Shown here: positions 27,565 through 36,533 of the stretch, one piece after another | Numbering within the stretch: position 1 is the stretch's first letter | Layout of the letters: the number at the start of each line of letters is the position of its first letter | DNA from: Arthrobacter sp. U41 | GTDB lineage: Bacteria; Actinomycetota; Actinomycetes; Actinomycetales; Micrococcaceae | DNA: 64,000 nucleotides | Direction: 5' to 3' | NCBI RefSeq assembly: GCF_001750145.1 | Contig: NZ_CP015732.1 | Coordinates: 1,488,001-1,552,000 of the forward strand | The notes under the pieces: generated by a model | Told to the model about the DNA's origin: nothing | Databases searched by the model: none | What the model saw: only the letters and a program-made list of their open reading frames with translations | Translations under genes and position numbers: made by a program

Positions 27565-29072
27565 TCAGCGGACCTCGATCACGCCCATCATGCCCAGATC
27601 CTCGTGATCGAGGATGTGGCAGTGGTAGACCGAGCGTCCGCTGAAGTCGCGGAACGCGATCCTGACTTTGGCGCGCCCGTTCGCCCGTACGTTCACGACA
27701 TCCCGCATGACCACGGAGTCCAGTGCCCGGCCGTTGTCCTCAATAAGCTGCATCGGCCACACATGCAGGTGGAAGGGATGGTCCATGGGGCTGGTATTGA
27801 CCAGCGTCCATTCCTCGACGGTACCGGCCGCGACGATCGTGTCCGTGCGCGCCTCGCTGAATTCACGGCCGTTGATGGTGAACCGCATCATGGCGCCCAT
27901 CCCGCCGCCCATGCCTCCGGCCCCCGCGCCCATGTCCAGGACCAGCTGCCGGCGCGCGGCCACGGCTGCAGTGCGGAGGTCCTCCTGGGCCGGCCGGGCC
28001 GTCACGGCACCGGGCGGGGTCGACGATTCGCCCTCCGCCCGAAAGGTCGCCAGCGCCGCCGTCCCGCGTGCGAACACCGGACCGCGCCCCATCATTCCCG
28101 GCATGGCGCCGCGGTCATAGGGAAGGGCCTGCAGCACGGATTCCCCGGCTGCGGCAGTCACCAGCACGTCCGCCCGGTTGCCCGGCGCCAGCAGGATTTC
28201 GTCCACCGCTTCGGGATCGGCGGAGCGCCCCGAATCCATCCCGACCAGCTGCAGTTTCTGCCCGTCGAGCCGGAGCCGGAGAAAGCGGGCGGCGCAGGCG
28301 TTGATGATCCGCCACCGTTCCCGATCACCCGGGCGGGCTGTAATGAGCGGGCTGCTTTGCCCGTTGAGCAGCAGCAGTTCACCTTCCCGGCCCGCCATGC
28401 GCTCCATCGGCGACACGGCGGAGATGTTCCCGCTGCTGTCCAGGGTGGTGTCCGAGACCATCAGAACCCGTTCCCTGCTCACGGGGATGGCTTTCGGATC
28501 CTCGACGATGATTGCCCGAAGAGTCCGCCGAAGATCTGCCGCGCGACCATGCCGTGGTGATGCGGGTGGTACCAGTACACACCCGGCGGGTGGTCCGCGG
28601 GGAGCCGGTAGCTGTAGTCGAACCCTGCTCCCGGCCGGACCCTGGTGAACACGTTGTCGCCGTTGGCCTGCGGGCTCACGTGCAAGCCATGGACGTGCAG
28701 ATTCGTCGGTTCGTCGAGGTTGTTCACGAGCCTGACGGCGAGCTCATCGCCCGGCCGCAGGAAGAGCGTGGGGCCCGGGAGGGTGCCGTTGTAACAGAGC
28801 GGGCTGGCCGTGCGGCCGCCAAGCTCCACCCGTGTGCGGGCCGCCTCGAGGGTGAGTTGCAGCCTGCCGTCCGTGCTGCGAAGTTCCGGCGGGCTGCGCA
28901 GCTCGCCGCCGACCTGTACGGGCGCTGCGCCGCCGCCCTGTCCGGGTGCTGCGCCGCCGGGCGGCTGCTGCGCGGAAGCCAGGGACCACCACAGCCCGGC
29001 GCCGCCCGCCACTGTGGCCGCCGTGCCCAGGCCGCCCAACAGCAGTGCGTCGCGTCTGCTGACCGGACGCAC
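27565..29072 (-). pseudogene. Multicopper oxidase (Tat-exported), frameshifted
   Basis: Laccase/CueO-like oxidase of the cell envelope. The N-terminal piece has a twin-arginine signal (VSRRDALLLGG, then a hydrophobic core) and the first copper motifs HVHGLH and YHPHHHG. The frame breaks at 28515-28517 (coding TTCGGGCAATC); one more G restores GAIIVEDPKAIPVSRERVL into the second piece, which holds the later copper ligands HPFHLHVWP and HCHILDHEDLGMM. All four copper-binding segments are therefore present. GTG start overlaps the SHOCT gene stop. A single missing base, in a G run, is the only lesion I see. Confidence 0.85.
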
Positions 29073-29356
29073 TACGGCTCCTCGCCGAGTACTTTCAGGT
29101 TTTCGCGGTACTGGTCCGCGGTGAGCTCGCCCCGCGCGAAGCGTTCATCGAGGATCCGCCGCGCCTGGCTTTTTCCGCCCGGAGTATACCCCTGCTGGCC
29201 GTAGGGCGGCGGGCCGTAGGGTCCGGACTGGGCGGGGCCGCCGCGGCCGCCGGCGAAGAGGCGGACGGTGAGCAGCACCAGCACACCGATTCCGATCAGC
29301 AACAGCAGGCCCCAGAGCCACATCCAGCCGAAGCCGTCCCCGTAGTATCCCATCAT
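29072..29356 (-). CDS. SHOCT-domain membrane protein
   Basis: 94 residues: an aromatic Met/Gly/Trp start, one membrane span (about 12-33, WLWGLLLLIGIGVLVLLTV), a Gly/Pro/Gln linker and a C-terminal SHOCT segment (RRILDERFARGELTADQYREN, shortened). SHOCT proteins often accompany metal or export genes; the role is unknown. The stop overlaps the oxidase GTG by one base, so it leads the oxidase in one message. ATG 29356 or the adjacent ATG 29353 is the start. Confidence 0.8.
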   Translation of the reverse strand: MMGYYGDGFGWMWLWGLLLLIGIGVLVLLTVRLFAGGRGGPAQSGPYGPPPYGQQGYTPGGKSQARRILDERFARGELTADQYRENLKVLGEEP

Positions 29357-29491
29357 GGCTGATCCCTCCGTCGGTGACCTTTCCTGGTCCCATGTTCCGC
29401 CGGATCCCGTTGCGTGGCTAGGGTCCTAAGTCGCGTTTCGGCACGCGCGGCCCGCAGAGGGGCCGGGCCGGAGGAGACGGCAGCGGGGGGC

Positions 29492-30865
29492 TCAGCCGAT
29501 CAGCAGGTCCAGGGCCTCGGCCAGGTGCCCGACTTCCCGCACGGAGAAGCCCGCCGGCACCGGGCCCGGGCCGTTCGGGCTCGCGGGCACCACGGCGTGG
29601 GTGAACCCCAGCCGGTGGGCTTCCTGGATTCGCTGGTTGATGCCGGGCACCGGGCGGACCTCACCGGCCAGGCCCACCTCGCCGAAGGCGATCAGCCGCT
29701 GCGGCAGGGGTTTCTTGGCCTTCGACGATGCCACGGCCAGCGCGACGGCGAGGTCTGTGGCGGGCTCGCTGAGTTTCACTCCGCCCACGGTTGCCACATA
29801 GGAATCATCCTTGTTCAGCAGGCAGCCGGCCCGCTGCTGGAGGACGGCCAGCAGCATCGCCACCCGGGAACTGTCCAGCCCGCTGGTGGCGCGACGGGGC
29901 TGGGCATTGGCGCTTTCGGCCAGCAGCGACTGCACCTCCGCCAGCAGCGGCCGGCGCCCCTCCAGGGTGACCGTGATGCAGGTTCCGGACACGGGTTCCT
30001 TGGTCCGGGAAACGAACAATCCGCTCGGATCAGCCAGGCCCACGATGCCGTCCTCGTTCAGGTCGAAGCAGCCGACGTCGTCGGTGGGGCCGTAACGGTT
30101 CTTGACCGCCCGCAGCAGCCGCAGCCGGGAGTGGCGCTCGCCTTCGAACTGGCACACCACGTCCACGAGGTGCTCGAGCAGCCGGGGCCCGGCGATGGAG
30201 CCGTCCTTGGTCACGTGGCCCACCAGCAGGGTGGTCATGTTGCGGCGTTTGGCCGCGGCGATCAGGGAAGCGGCGACCTCGCGGACCTGCGAGACGCCGC
30301 CGGCGCTGCCTTCGACGTCGGCGCTGCTCAGCGTCTGCACGGAGTCCACGATCAGCAGGCGCGGCTCCAGCTTCTCCACCTGGCCCAGGGCCTGGCCGAG
30401 GTCCGTTTCGGCGGAGAGGTAGAGGGATTCGGCGACGGCGTCGATCCGCTCCGCGCGGAGCTTGACCTGGGCGGCTGATTCCTCGCCGGTGATGTAGAGG
30501 ACGTCCTGCGCGGTGCGGGCAAACTTGGCCGCGACGTCCAGCAGGAGCGTGGACTTGCCGACGCCGGGTTCGCCCGCCAGCAGGATCACGGCGCCGGGAA
30601 CCAGCCCGCCGCCGAGCACACGGTCCAGTTCGTCCACGCCGGTGGGCAGGAAGGCCGCGGACGTGGCGTCCACCTCCGAGATCCGGCGGGCCGGCTCCAG
30701 CACGGCGGCGGCCGCCGTCGTGCGCGCCACGGCGCCGCCGGTCTCCTCGACGCTGCCCCACGCCTGGCACTCGCCGCAGCGCCCCACCCACTTGGCCGTG
30801 GTCCAGCCGCACTCGGCGCATTTGTAGCCCGGCGCTTTGGAAGCCCGGGAAGTCTTGGTAGCCAT
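29492..30865 (-). CDS. radA: DNA repair protein RadA (Sms)
   Basis: RecA-related ATPase that helps process recombination intermediates. 457 residues, normal. An N-terminal zinc finger shows CAECGW and CGECQAW; Walker A is GEPGVGKST (about 94-102); the RadA-specific KNRYG motif appears as KNRYGPTDDVGCF (about 253); a Lon-protease-like C-terminal domain follows. Neighbour FUSC gene is on the same strand 48 bases upstream. The ATG follows a TAGTGT -10 box by six bases. RadA usually adjoins disA in actinobacteria; here they are separated. Confidence 0.95.
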   Translation of the reverse strand: MATKTSRASKAPGYKCAECGWTTAKWVGRCGECQAWGSVEETGGAVARTTAAAAVLEPARRISEVDATSAAFLPTGVDELDRVLGGGLVPGAVILLAGEPGVGKSTLLLDVAAKFARTAQDVLYITGEESAAQVKLRAERIDAVAESLYLSAETDLGQALGQVEKLEPRLLIVDSVQTLSSADVEGSAGGVSQVREVAASLIAAAKRRNMTTLLVGHVTKDGSIAGPRLLEHLVDVVCQFEGERHSRLRLLRAVKNRYGPTDDVGCFDLNEDGIVGLADPSGLFVSRTKEPVSGTCITVTLEGRRPLLAEVQSLLAESANAQPRRATSGLDSSRVAMLLAVLQQRAGCLLNKDDSYVATVGGVKLSEPATDLAVALAVASSKAKKPLPQRLIAFGEVGLAGEVRPVPGINQRIQEAHRLGFTHAVVPASPNGPGPVPAGFSVREVGHLAEALDLLIG

Positions 30866-30877
30866 CGCTCCACACTA
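30863..30877 (-). promoter_or_regulatory. -10 box giving a leaderless radA start
   Basis: Minus strand TAGTGT (30877-30872), 6 bases, ATG 30865. Confidence 0.5.
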
Positions 30878-30912
30878 TCTGCGCCGGCCGACAACCACGC
30901 GCCGCGGCAGGG

Positions 30913-32040
30913 CTAGAGCGGCGGCAGGATGTCCCGGGCTTCCCGGGAATCGACCCCGGCCGCCTCAAGCAGGTCCACCATCAGCGGCCGGAACAGCATG
31001 ACCACCGTTTCGCCCTCCAGCCGCTGCACGTCCAGCAGCCGCGGATGCAGCCGGCCGGCGATATCCCGCAGGTCCGCCCGCGCCGTCCGCAGATGCGCGC
31101 GGCGGGCGCCGTCGTGCACTTCCGCCAGGCCCAGCGACAGTTCGCCGACGGCGTCCGCCGTGTCCTGCAGGACGTCGGCGATGTTCTGGGTGGCCTCGTC
31201 GGACAACGCCGCGTGGTTGATGGCGCTCGTCAGCCGGCGGGCGAAGACGCGGCTGTTGCGCAGCGCCAGGTCGATGTAGTCCAGCGCCTGCTCCATCTGG
31301 TCCAGCTCCTCCCGGTGCCGGCGGTAGGCGGGCGCCAGCATCGCCACCTCCCCGGAAGCCCGGAGGGACTGCCGCATGCTATCAACGAGCGGCTGGCAGT
31401 TCCGCCCCCGGATGAGCGCGTGCCAGGCCTGGGTGGAGTCGCTGTAGCTCAGCGCGGAGGCGCACTCGCGCAGCACCTCGGCGAACTCGTGCAGGAGCTT
31501 CTTGACATCGCTGCGTGGTTCCCGGCGCGGGTCCTTCGGGATCAGGACCGTCACCAGCAGGGCGAACACGCCGCCCACGATCGCGTCGATGCTGCGGGTG
31601 AACGGACCCCCGGCCGGCGCCGGCAGAAGCACCACCAGCAGGGACTGCAGCCCCAGCTGGGTGGTGAAAATCGTGCCGCTGTCCAGGAAACGTGCCAGCA
31701 GGATCGAGAACAGCAGCACAACGGCGGCCTGCCAGATTCCGGGGCCCAGCCAGTGCAGCAGCAGGTCCCCGACCACGATGCCGATGGTGCAGCCCAAGCC
31801 GACCTCGATCACGCGGCGCAGCCGGGGGTCCCGGGAAAAGCCCAGGGCGATGAGGGAGGATGTGGCAGCGAAGAGCGGGCCGCTGTGGCCCAGGACGTAC
31901 TCGGCGAACGCGTAGGCGCCGACGGCGCAGGCGGTCATCTGGATGGCAGGCAGGAGGGAGTTCCGGCTCCGGACCAGGCCGGTGCGGACCCGACCGCGGA
32001 GGAAACGGGCGCTTGCGGAGAATCCAATAGCGGGGGCCAT
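30913..32040 (-). CDS. FUSC-like / aromatic-acid-exporter-type membrane protein
   Basis: 375 residues. The N-terminal half has about six membrane spans (from SLLPAIQMTACAVGAYAF through VGGVFALLVTVLI, about residues 27-160), and the C-terminal half is cytosolic and helical with heptad-like leucines (about 170-375). This is the layout of half-size FUSC/DUF939-type proteins. Substrate unknown. ATG 32040 lies seven bases after a TAGACT -10 box on the minus strand. Divergent from pstS by 254 bases. Confidence 0.75.
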   Translation of the reverse strand: MAPAIGFSASARFLRGRVRTGLVRSRNSLLPAIQMTACAVGAYAFAEYVLGHSGPLFAATSSLIALGFSRDPRLRRVIEVGLGCTIGIVVGDLLLHWLGPGIWQAAVVLLFSILLARFLDSGTIFTTQLGLQSLLVVLLPAPAGGPFTRSIDAIVGGVFALLVTVLIPKDPRREPRSDVKKLLHEFAEVLRECASALSYSDSTQAWHALIRGRNCQPLVDSMRQSLRASGEVAMLAPAYRRHREELDQMEQALDYIDLALRNSRVFARRLTSAINHAALSDEATQNIADVLQDTADAVGELSLGLAEVHDGARRAHLRTARADLRDIAGRLHPRLLDVQRLEGETVVMLFRPLMVDLLEAAGVDSREARDILPPL

Positions 32041-32053
32041 GCGCACCAGTCTA
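32038..32053 (-). promoter_or_regulatory. -10 box giving a leaderless start
   Basis: Minus strand TAGACT (32053-32048), 7 bases, ATG 32040. Confidence 0.45.
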
Positions 32054-32152
32054 TGGGCCGTTGAACCCGCGGACCGTCGACGCGGACGCCTACGGCTGTG
32101 ACGAAGCTTACGCAATGGCGACCCGGCGAATGTCAGCCAATGTCCCGGCGTC

Positions 32153-32192
32153 GTTAACCCTCCGTTCATCTTGGACGGCAATTCTCTTCATC
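32153..32192 (+). promoter_or_regulatory. PHO box upstream of pstS
   Basis: GTTAACC at 32153 and GTTCATC at 32164 are spaced exactly 11 bases, the phasing of actinobacterial PhoP direct repeats (consensus near GTTCACC). A third related unit CTTCATC is at 32186, again in 11-base phase. A TACCTT -10 candidate follows at 32202. Predicts PhoP-dependent induction under phosphate limitation. Confidence 0.65.
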
Positions 32193-32294
32193 TGGGGCAC
32201 CTACCTTCAATAGAGGTACAAACCGTACGCATCCCTGCCCGGCCTTCTCCGGTCCGGCACACGCACAGAAAATCCCTGGAAGGGGTACATCTAA

Positions 32295-33413
32295 GTGAAG
32301 GCACTCCGCTTCGGCCGCAACGCGGCTATCGCTGTCATTTCAGCCGGCGCTCTCGCGCTGACCGCTTGCGGTTCGGACAACGCAACCAACACGGCCCAGA
32401 CCGCGCCGTCCGCCTCGGGCGCCCAGGTCACGGGCACGCTGACCGGCATCGGTTCATCAGCACAGGGCGCCGCCATGGACGCGTGGAAGACCAACTTCGC
32501 CTCCGCGAACCAGGGCGCAACGGTGCAGTACTCCCCGGACGGCTCCGGTGCAGGCCGCAAGGCGCTCCTGGACGGCTCGGCCCAGTTCGGCGGCTCCGAC
32601 GCCTTCCTCAAGGACGAGGAGTACGCCAGCTCCACCACCCAGTGTGGTCCCGACGGCGCCCTCAACATCCCCGTCTACATCTCCCCGATCGCCGTGGCCT
32701 TCAACCTGCCCGACGTCAAGGAACTGAACCTCGACGCCGTCACCGTTGCCAAGATCTTCCGCGGCGAGATCGCCACCTGGAACGATCCCGCGATCGCCGC
32801 CCTGAACCCGGACGCCACCCTCCCGGACCTCGCGGTGACCCCGGTCAACCGCTCGGATGACTCCGGCACCACGACCAACTTCACCGAGTACCTGGCCGCT
32901 GCAGCCCCCGAGGCGTGGACGGACAAGGCCTCCGGCGTCTGGCCGGCTGCGCTCCAGGGCGAGAACGCCAAGGGCACCTCCGGCGTGGTCAAGACCGTCA
33001 CCGACACCCCGGGCGCCGTGACCTACGCCGACGACTCCGCCGTCAGCGGCAAGCTGGGCGTCGCGCAGATCAAGGTGGGCGAAACCTTCACGAAGATCTC
33101 CGCCGAGGCCGCCGCCAAGGCAGTCGACGCCGGCAAGCCGGTCGAGGGCCGCAACGCCAACGACCTGTCGATCAAGCTGGACCGCACCACCAAGATCGAG
33201 GGCGCCTACCCGGTTGTCCTGGTTTCCTTCCACGTCGTCTGCAGCACCTACGCCGACCAGAAGACCGTGGACCTCGTAAAGGCTTTCGAGAGCTACGTGG
33301 TCTCGGACGCCGGTCAGACCGCAGCTGCTGAGGCCGCAAAGTCGGCCCCGCTGTCCAAGACCCTGCAGGACAAGGCACTGAAGTCAATCGAATCCATCAA
33401 GGTCAAGTCCTAG
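32295..33413 (+). CDS. pstS: Phosphate ABC transporter substrate-binding lipoprotein PstS
   Basis: Captures phosphate outside the membrane for PstCAB. 372 residues with signal peptide and lipobox ALTAC (Cys 25). The PBP domain shows GIGSSAQGAAMDAW, YSPDGSGAGRKALL, and the phosphate-contact stretch NRSDDSGTTTNF (about 196-207). GTG 32295 is preceded by GGAAGGGG. First gene of pstSCAB behind a PHO box; a strong hairpin separates it from pstC, likely letting PstS be made in excess. Confidence 0.96.
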   Translation: MKALRFGRNAAIAVISAGALALTACGSDNATNTAQTAPSASGAQVTGTLTGIGSSAQGAAMDAWKTNFASANQGATVQYSPDGSGAGRKALLDGSAQFGGSDAFLKDEEYASSTTQCGPDGALNIPVYISPIAVAFNLPDVKELNLDAVTVAKIFRGEIATWNDPAIAALNPDATLPDLAVTPVNRSDDSGTTTNFTEYLAAAAPEAWTDKASGVWPAALQGENAKGTSGVVKTVTDTPGAVTYADDSAVSGKLGVAQIKVGETFTKISAEAAAKAVDAGKPVEGRNANDLSIKLDRTTKIEGAYPVVLVSFHVVCSTYADQKTVDLVKAFESYVVSDAGQTAAAEAAKSAPLSKTLQDKALKSIESIKVKS

Positions 33414-33460
33414 GGATACCTTGCGCTGGCAGGCATAGTGGAAACACCAGCCTGATTCTG

Positions 33461-33511
33461 GTTCCCTGCCCCGGTTCGGCTGTCACCGACGGCCACACCG
33501 GGGCAGGGAAC
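33461..33511 (+). promoter_or_regulatory. Intercistronic hairpin between pstS and pstC
   Basis: Perfect 15-bp arms (GTTCCCTGCCCCGGT / ACCGGGGCAGGGAAC) around 21 bases. No T-run follows, so it is better read as an mRNA stabiliser or partial terminator raising PstS over PstCAB. Confidence 0.7.
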
Positions 33512-33555
33512 TGCCGTGTTTGTCCGAAGTACCCAAAGATCTGAAGGATCGTGAA

Positions 33556-34488
33556 GTGACCACCACCTCCCTGACCACGTCTCGGGGCGCAGGCCGCGCC
33601 GGAGACAAGGTCTTTTCCGCAGCCACCTTGGCCGCTGGGTGCCTGATCCTGGCCGTGCTCTTCGGAGTGGCGCTCTTCCTCGTCATCCAGGCATTCCCCG
33701 CCCTTGTGGCCTCCCCGGACAAGATCCAGGGCGGCGAAGGCTTTTTCGCCTACATCTGGCCGATCGTCATCGGCACCCTGATCGCGGCCGTCATCGCGCT
33801 CGTGATCGCCACGCCGGTCGCGATCGGTGTTGCGCTCTTCATCTCGCACTACGCCCCGCGCAGGCTCGCCTCGGGGCTGGGCTACGTGATCGACCTGCTC
33901 GCCGCGATCCCCTCCGTGGTCTACGGCGCCTGGGGTGCCGCTTTCCTGGCCAAGGAAATCTCGCCGGCCTACAACTGGCTGGCCAACAACATGGGCTGGC
34001 TGCCGATTTTCCAGGGTCCGGCTTCGGCCACGGGCAAGACCATCCTGACCGCGGGAATCGTGCTGTCCGTTATGGTCCTGCCCATCATCACCTCGCTGAG
34101 CCGCGAAATCTTCCTGCAGACCCCCAAGCTGCACGAGGAAGCCGCGCTGGCGCTCGGAGCCACCCGCTGGGAAATGATCCGGATGGCCGTGCTGCCCTTC
34201 GGCCGTCCCGGAATCATCAGTGCCGTTATGCTCGGCCTGGGCCGCGCCCTCGGTGAGACCATGGCTGTCGCGCTGGTGCTGTCCTCCGGCGTGCTGACCG
34301 CCAGCCTCATCCAGTCCGGCAACCAGACCATCGCCGCCGAAATCGCGCTGAACTTCCCCGAGGCAGGCGGCCTGAAAGTCAACACGCTGATTGCTGCCGG
34401 TCTGGTCCTGTTCGTCATCACCCTCGGCGTGAACATGATCGCTCGCTGGATCATCAGCCGGCACAAAGAATTCTCGGGAGCCAACTAA
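33556..34488 (+). CDS. pstC: Phosphate ABC transporter permease PstC
   Basis: Inner-membrane permease, 310 residues from GTG 33556 (AAGGA seven bases upstream; an in-frame TTG at 33520 would add 12 residues). Six membrane spans, the first at about residues 22-45, and the ABC-permease EAA loop visible as EEAALALGATRWEMIRMAVLP (shortened). Pairs with PstA. Its stop directly precedes the pstA ATG. Confidence 0.95.
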   Translation: MTTTSLTTSRGAGRAGDKVFSAATLAAGCLILAVLFGVALFLVIQAFPALVASPDKIQGGEGFFAYIWPIVIGTLIAAVIALVIATPVAIGVALFISHYAPRRLASGLGYVIDLLAAIPSVVYGAWGAAFLAKEISPAYNWLANNMGWLPIFQGPASATGKTILTAGIVLSVMVLPIITSLSREIFLQTPKLHEEAALALGATRWEMIRMAVLPFGRPGIISAVMLGLGRALGETMAVALVLSSGVLTASLIQSGNQTIAAEIALNFPEAGGLKVNTLIAAGLVLFVITLGVNMIARWIISRHKEFSGAN

Positions 34489-35598
34489 ATGACCGCCACC
34501 CTGACCCCCGTAAAGAAGCGCTCGGCCCTCACCAAGGGCCAGCTGCCGAAGTGGGCCCCGTACCTGGTTCTCGGCGTCGCCCTGGTTCTCGGCGCCGCGG
34601 TTCTGGCCCTGATCGGCTTCAACGCGCTCGGCTGGGGACTCGTCTCCGCCATCCTCTTCGCCGTCGGGCTCGTCGGCTGGAGCGCCGCCGTGGAAGGCTC
34701 ACGCCGCGCCAAGGACAAACTCGCCAGCTGCCTCGTCGTCGGCTCGTTCCTGATCGCGCTGCTGCCCCTGATCTCCGTGATCTGGACCGTCCTGGTCAAC
34801 GGCCTTCCCGGCCTGACGGACCCCGGCTTCCTGACCACGTCGATGAACGGCGTCACTGGCGCGTTTGACAACAAGAGCGTCGAGGAGGGCACCCCCGTCG
34901 TCGGCGGCATCTACCACGCTCTCATCGGCACGGTGCAGATCACCCTGCTGGCAACGCTCATCTCGGTGCCGGTTGGCCTGCTGACCTCGATCTACCTGGT
35001 GGAGTACGGCAACGACCGCCCGCTGTCCCGCGCCATCACGTTCTTCGTGGACGTTATGACCGGCATCCCCTCGATCGTGGCCGGGCTTTTCGCCGCAGCC
35101 TTTTTCTTCGCCATCGTCGGACCGGGCACCAAAACCGGTGCCGTCGCCGCCGTCGCGCTGTCCGTGCTGATGATCCCCGTGGTGGTCCGCTCCAGCGAGG
35201 AGATGCTCAAGATCGTCCCGAACGAACTCCGCGAGGCCGCCTATGCACTGGGCGTCCGGAAATGGCGCACCATCCTCAAGGTGGTCATCCCGACGGCGAT
35301 CTCCGGCATCGCCTCGGGTATCACCCTCGCGATCGCCCGGGTGATCGGCGAAACCGCGCCGATCCTGGTCACCGCAGGCTTCGCGACCTCGATCAACTCC
35401 AACGTGTTCAGCGGCTGGATGGCGTCGCTGCCGACCTTCATCTACACGCAGATCCTCAACCCCACCTCGCCGTCCAACCCGGATCCGTCCTCCCAGCGCG
35501 CCTGGGGAGCCGCCCTGGTCCTGATCATCCTCGTGATGCTGCTCAACCTCGTTGCCCGCCTGGTTGCCCGGATGTTTGCCCCCAAGACCGGCCGCTAG
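34489..35598 (+). CDS. pstA: Phosphate ABC transporter permease PstA
   Basis: 369 residues, longer than the typical 280-300 because of an N-terminal extension with two extra hydrophobic segments (about 22-60), as seen in other actinobacterial PstA. The EAA loop is REAAYALGVRKWRTILKVVIP (shortened), and GIPSIVAGLFAAAFFF marks the permease core. ATG follows the pstC stop with no gap, so the two are coupled. Confidence 0.95.
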   Translation: MTATLTPVKKRSALTKGQLPKWAPYLVLGVALVLGAAVLALIGFNALGWGLVSAILFAVGLVGWSAAVEGSRRAKDKLASCLVVGSFLIALLPLISVIWTVLVNGLPGLTDPGFLTTSMNGVTGAFDNKSVEEGTPVVGGIYHALIGTVQITLLATLISVPVGLLTSIYLVEYGNDRPLSRAITFFVDVMTGIPSIVAGLFAAAFFFAIVGPGTKTGAVAAVALSVLMIPVVVRSSEEMLKIVPNELREAAYALGVRKWRTILKVVIPTAISGIASGITLAIARVIGETAPILVTAGFATSINSNVFSGWMASLPTFIYTQILNPTSPSNPDPSSQRAWGAALVLIILVMLLNLVARLVARMFAPKTGR

Positions 35599-35654
35599 CC
35601 CGGCGCCGGTGACCCAGCTCTTCAGCCCGCACCTCCAGCAAGTGAAGGAACATC

Positions 35655-36434
35655 ATGTCTAAGCGCATCGACGTCAAAGACCTGAACGTCTACTACGGCA
35701 AATTCCTGGCCGTCGAAGACGTCAACATCAACATCGAGCCCAAGTCCGTCACGGCCTTCATCGGGCCGTCCGGTTGCGGCAAGTCCACCTTCCTGCGCAC
35801 CCTGAACCGAATGCACGAGGTGATTCCCGGCGCCCGCGTCGAAGGCGAGGTGCTGCTCGACGGCGACAACCTGTACGGCCCCGGCGTGGATCCGGTCACC
35901 GTCCGCTCCCAGATCGGCATGGTTTTCCAGCGGCCCAACCCGTTCCCCACCATGTCCATCCGGGACAACGTGCTGGCCGGCGTGAAGCTGAACAACCAGA
36001 AGATCTCCAAGGGTGAGGCCGACGCGCTGGTGGAACGCTCGCTGCGTGGCGCCAACCTGTGGAACGAGGTCAAGGACCGCCTGGCGAAGCCCGGATCCGG
36101 CCTGTCCGGCGGCCAGCAGCAGCGACTCTGCATCGCCCGGGCGATCGCGGTGGAACCGCAGGTGATCCTGATGGACGAGCCCTGCTCGGCGCTGGACCCC
36201 ATCTCCACGCTCGCCATTGAGGACCTCATCAATGAGCTCAAGGACGACTACACCGTGGTGATCGTGACGCACAACATGCAGCAGGCCGCTCGTGTGTCGA
36301 ACAAGACCGCGTTTTTCAACATCGCGGGGACCGGGAAGCCGGGCAAACTGATCGAATACGGTGACACCCACACGATCTTCAGCAACCCCACCGAGAAGGC
36401 CACCGAGGATTACGTCTCGGGCCGCTTCGGATAG
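35655..36434 (+). CDS. pstB: Phosphate ABC transporter ATP-binding protein PstB
   Basis: ATPase of the Pst importer, 259 residues. Walker [10 protein letters not shown] (37-45), Q-loop VFQRPNPFP, signature LSGGQQQR, Walker [14 protein letters not shown] and the switch His in VTHNMQQA. Two further family marks are the NRMHE and GDTHTIF stretches. AAGGA ribosome site. Last gene of pstSCAB; no phoU follows on this strand, but a PhoU-like DUF47 gene lies with the convergent pit gene. Confidence 0.97.
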   Translation: MSKRIDVKDLNVYYGKFLAVEDVNINIEPKSVTAFIGPSGCGKSTFLRTLNRMHEVIPGARVEGEVLLDGDNLYGPGVDPVTVRSQIGMVFQRPNPFPTMSIRDNVLAGVKLNNQKISKGEADALVERSLRGANLWNEVKDRLAKPGSGLSGGQQQRLCIARAIAVEPQVILMDEPCSALDPISTLAIEDLINELKDDYTVVIVTHNMQQAARVSNKTAFFNIAGTGKPGKLIEYGDTHTIFSNPTEKATEDYVSGRFG

Positions 36435-36443
36435 GCCGCTCCT

Positions 36444-36511
36444 CCCCGTCGACTGCTCCATGGGCGCCCTTATGAGCCCTCAAAAGGGCACCTGCGGAGC
36501 AACCGACGGGG
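36444..36511. repeat. 68-bp palindromic repeat, copy B (intact)
   Basis: Outer arms CCCCGTCG / CGACGGGG and TGCTCC / GGAGCA, inner arms GCCCTT / AAGGGC and TGA / TCA, loop GCCC. Lies between the convergent pstB and pit genes. Same length and layout as the reconstructed copy A (about 54 of 68 positions agree by eye). Behaves like a REP-type element or a bidirectional terminator without T-runs. Confidence 0.85.
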
Positions 36512-36533
36512 CCTTGGAGCTCCGCGAGGTTCC

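Noticed and set aside
25890..27644. A 584-codon plus-strand frame opposite the CopB-type gene
   Set aside because: Antisense shadow; the minus strand carries all P1B ATPase motifs, broken only by one base.
27565..29072. Two separate genes for the oxidase (N- and C-terminal domain proteins)
   Set aside because: Neither half holds a complete copper site and one base rejoins them into a standard three-domain oxidase.
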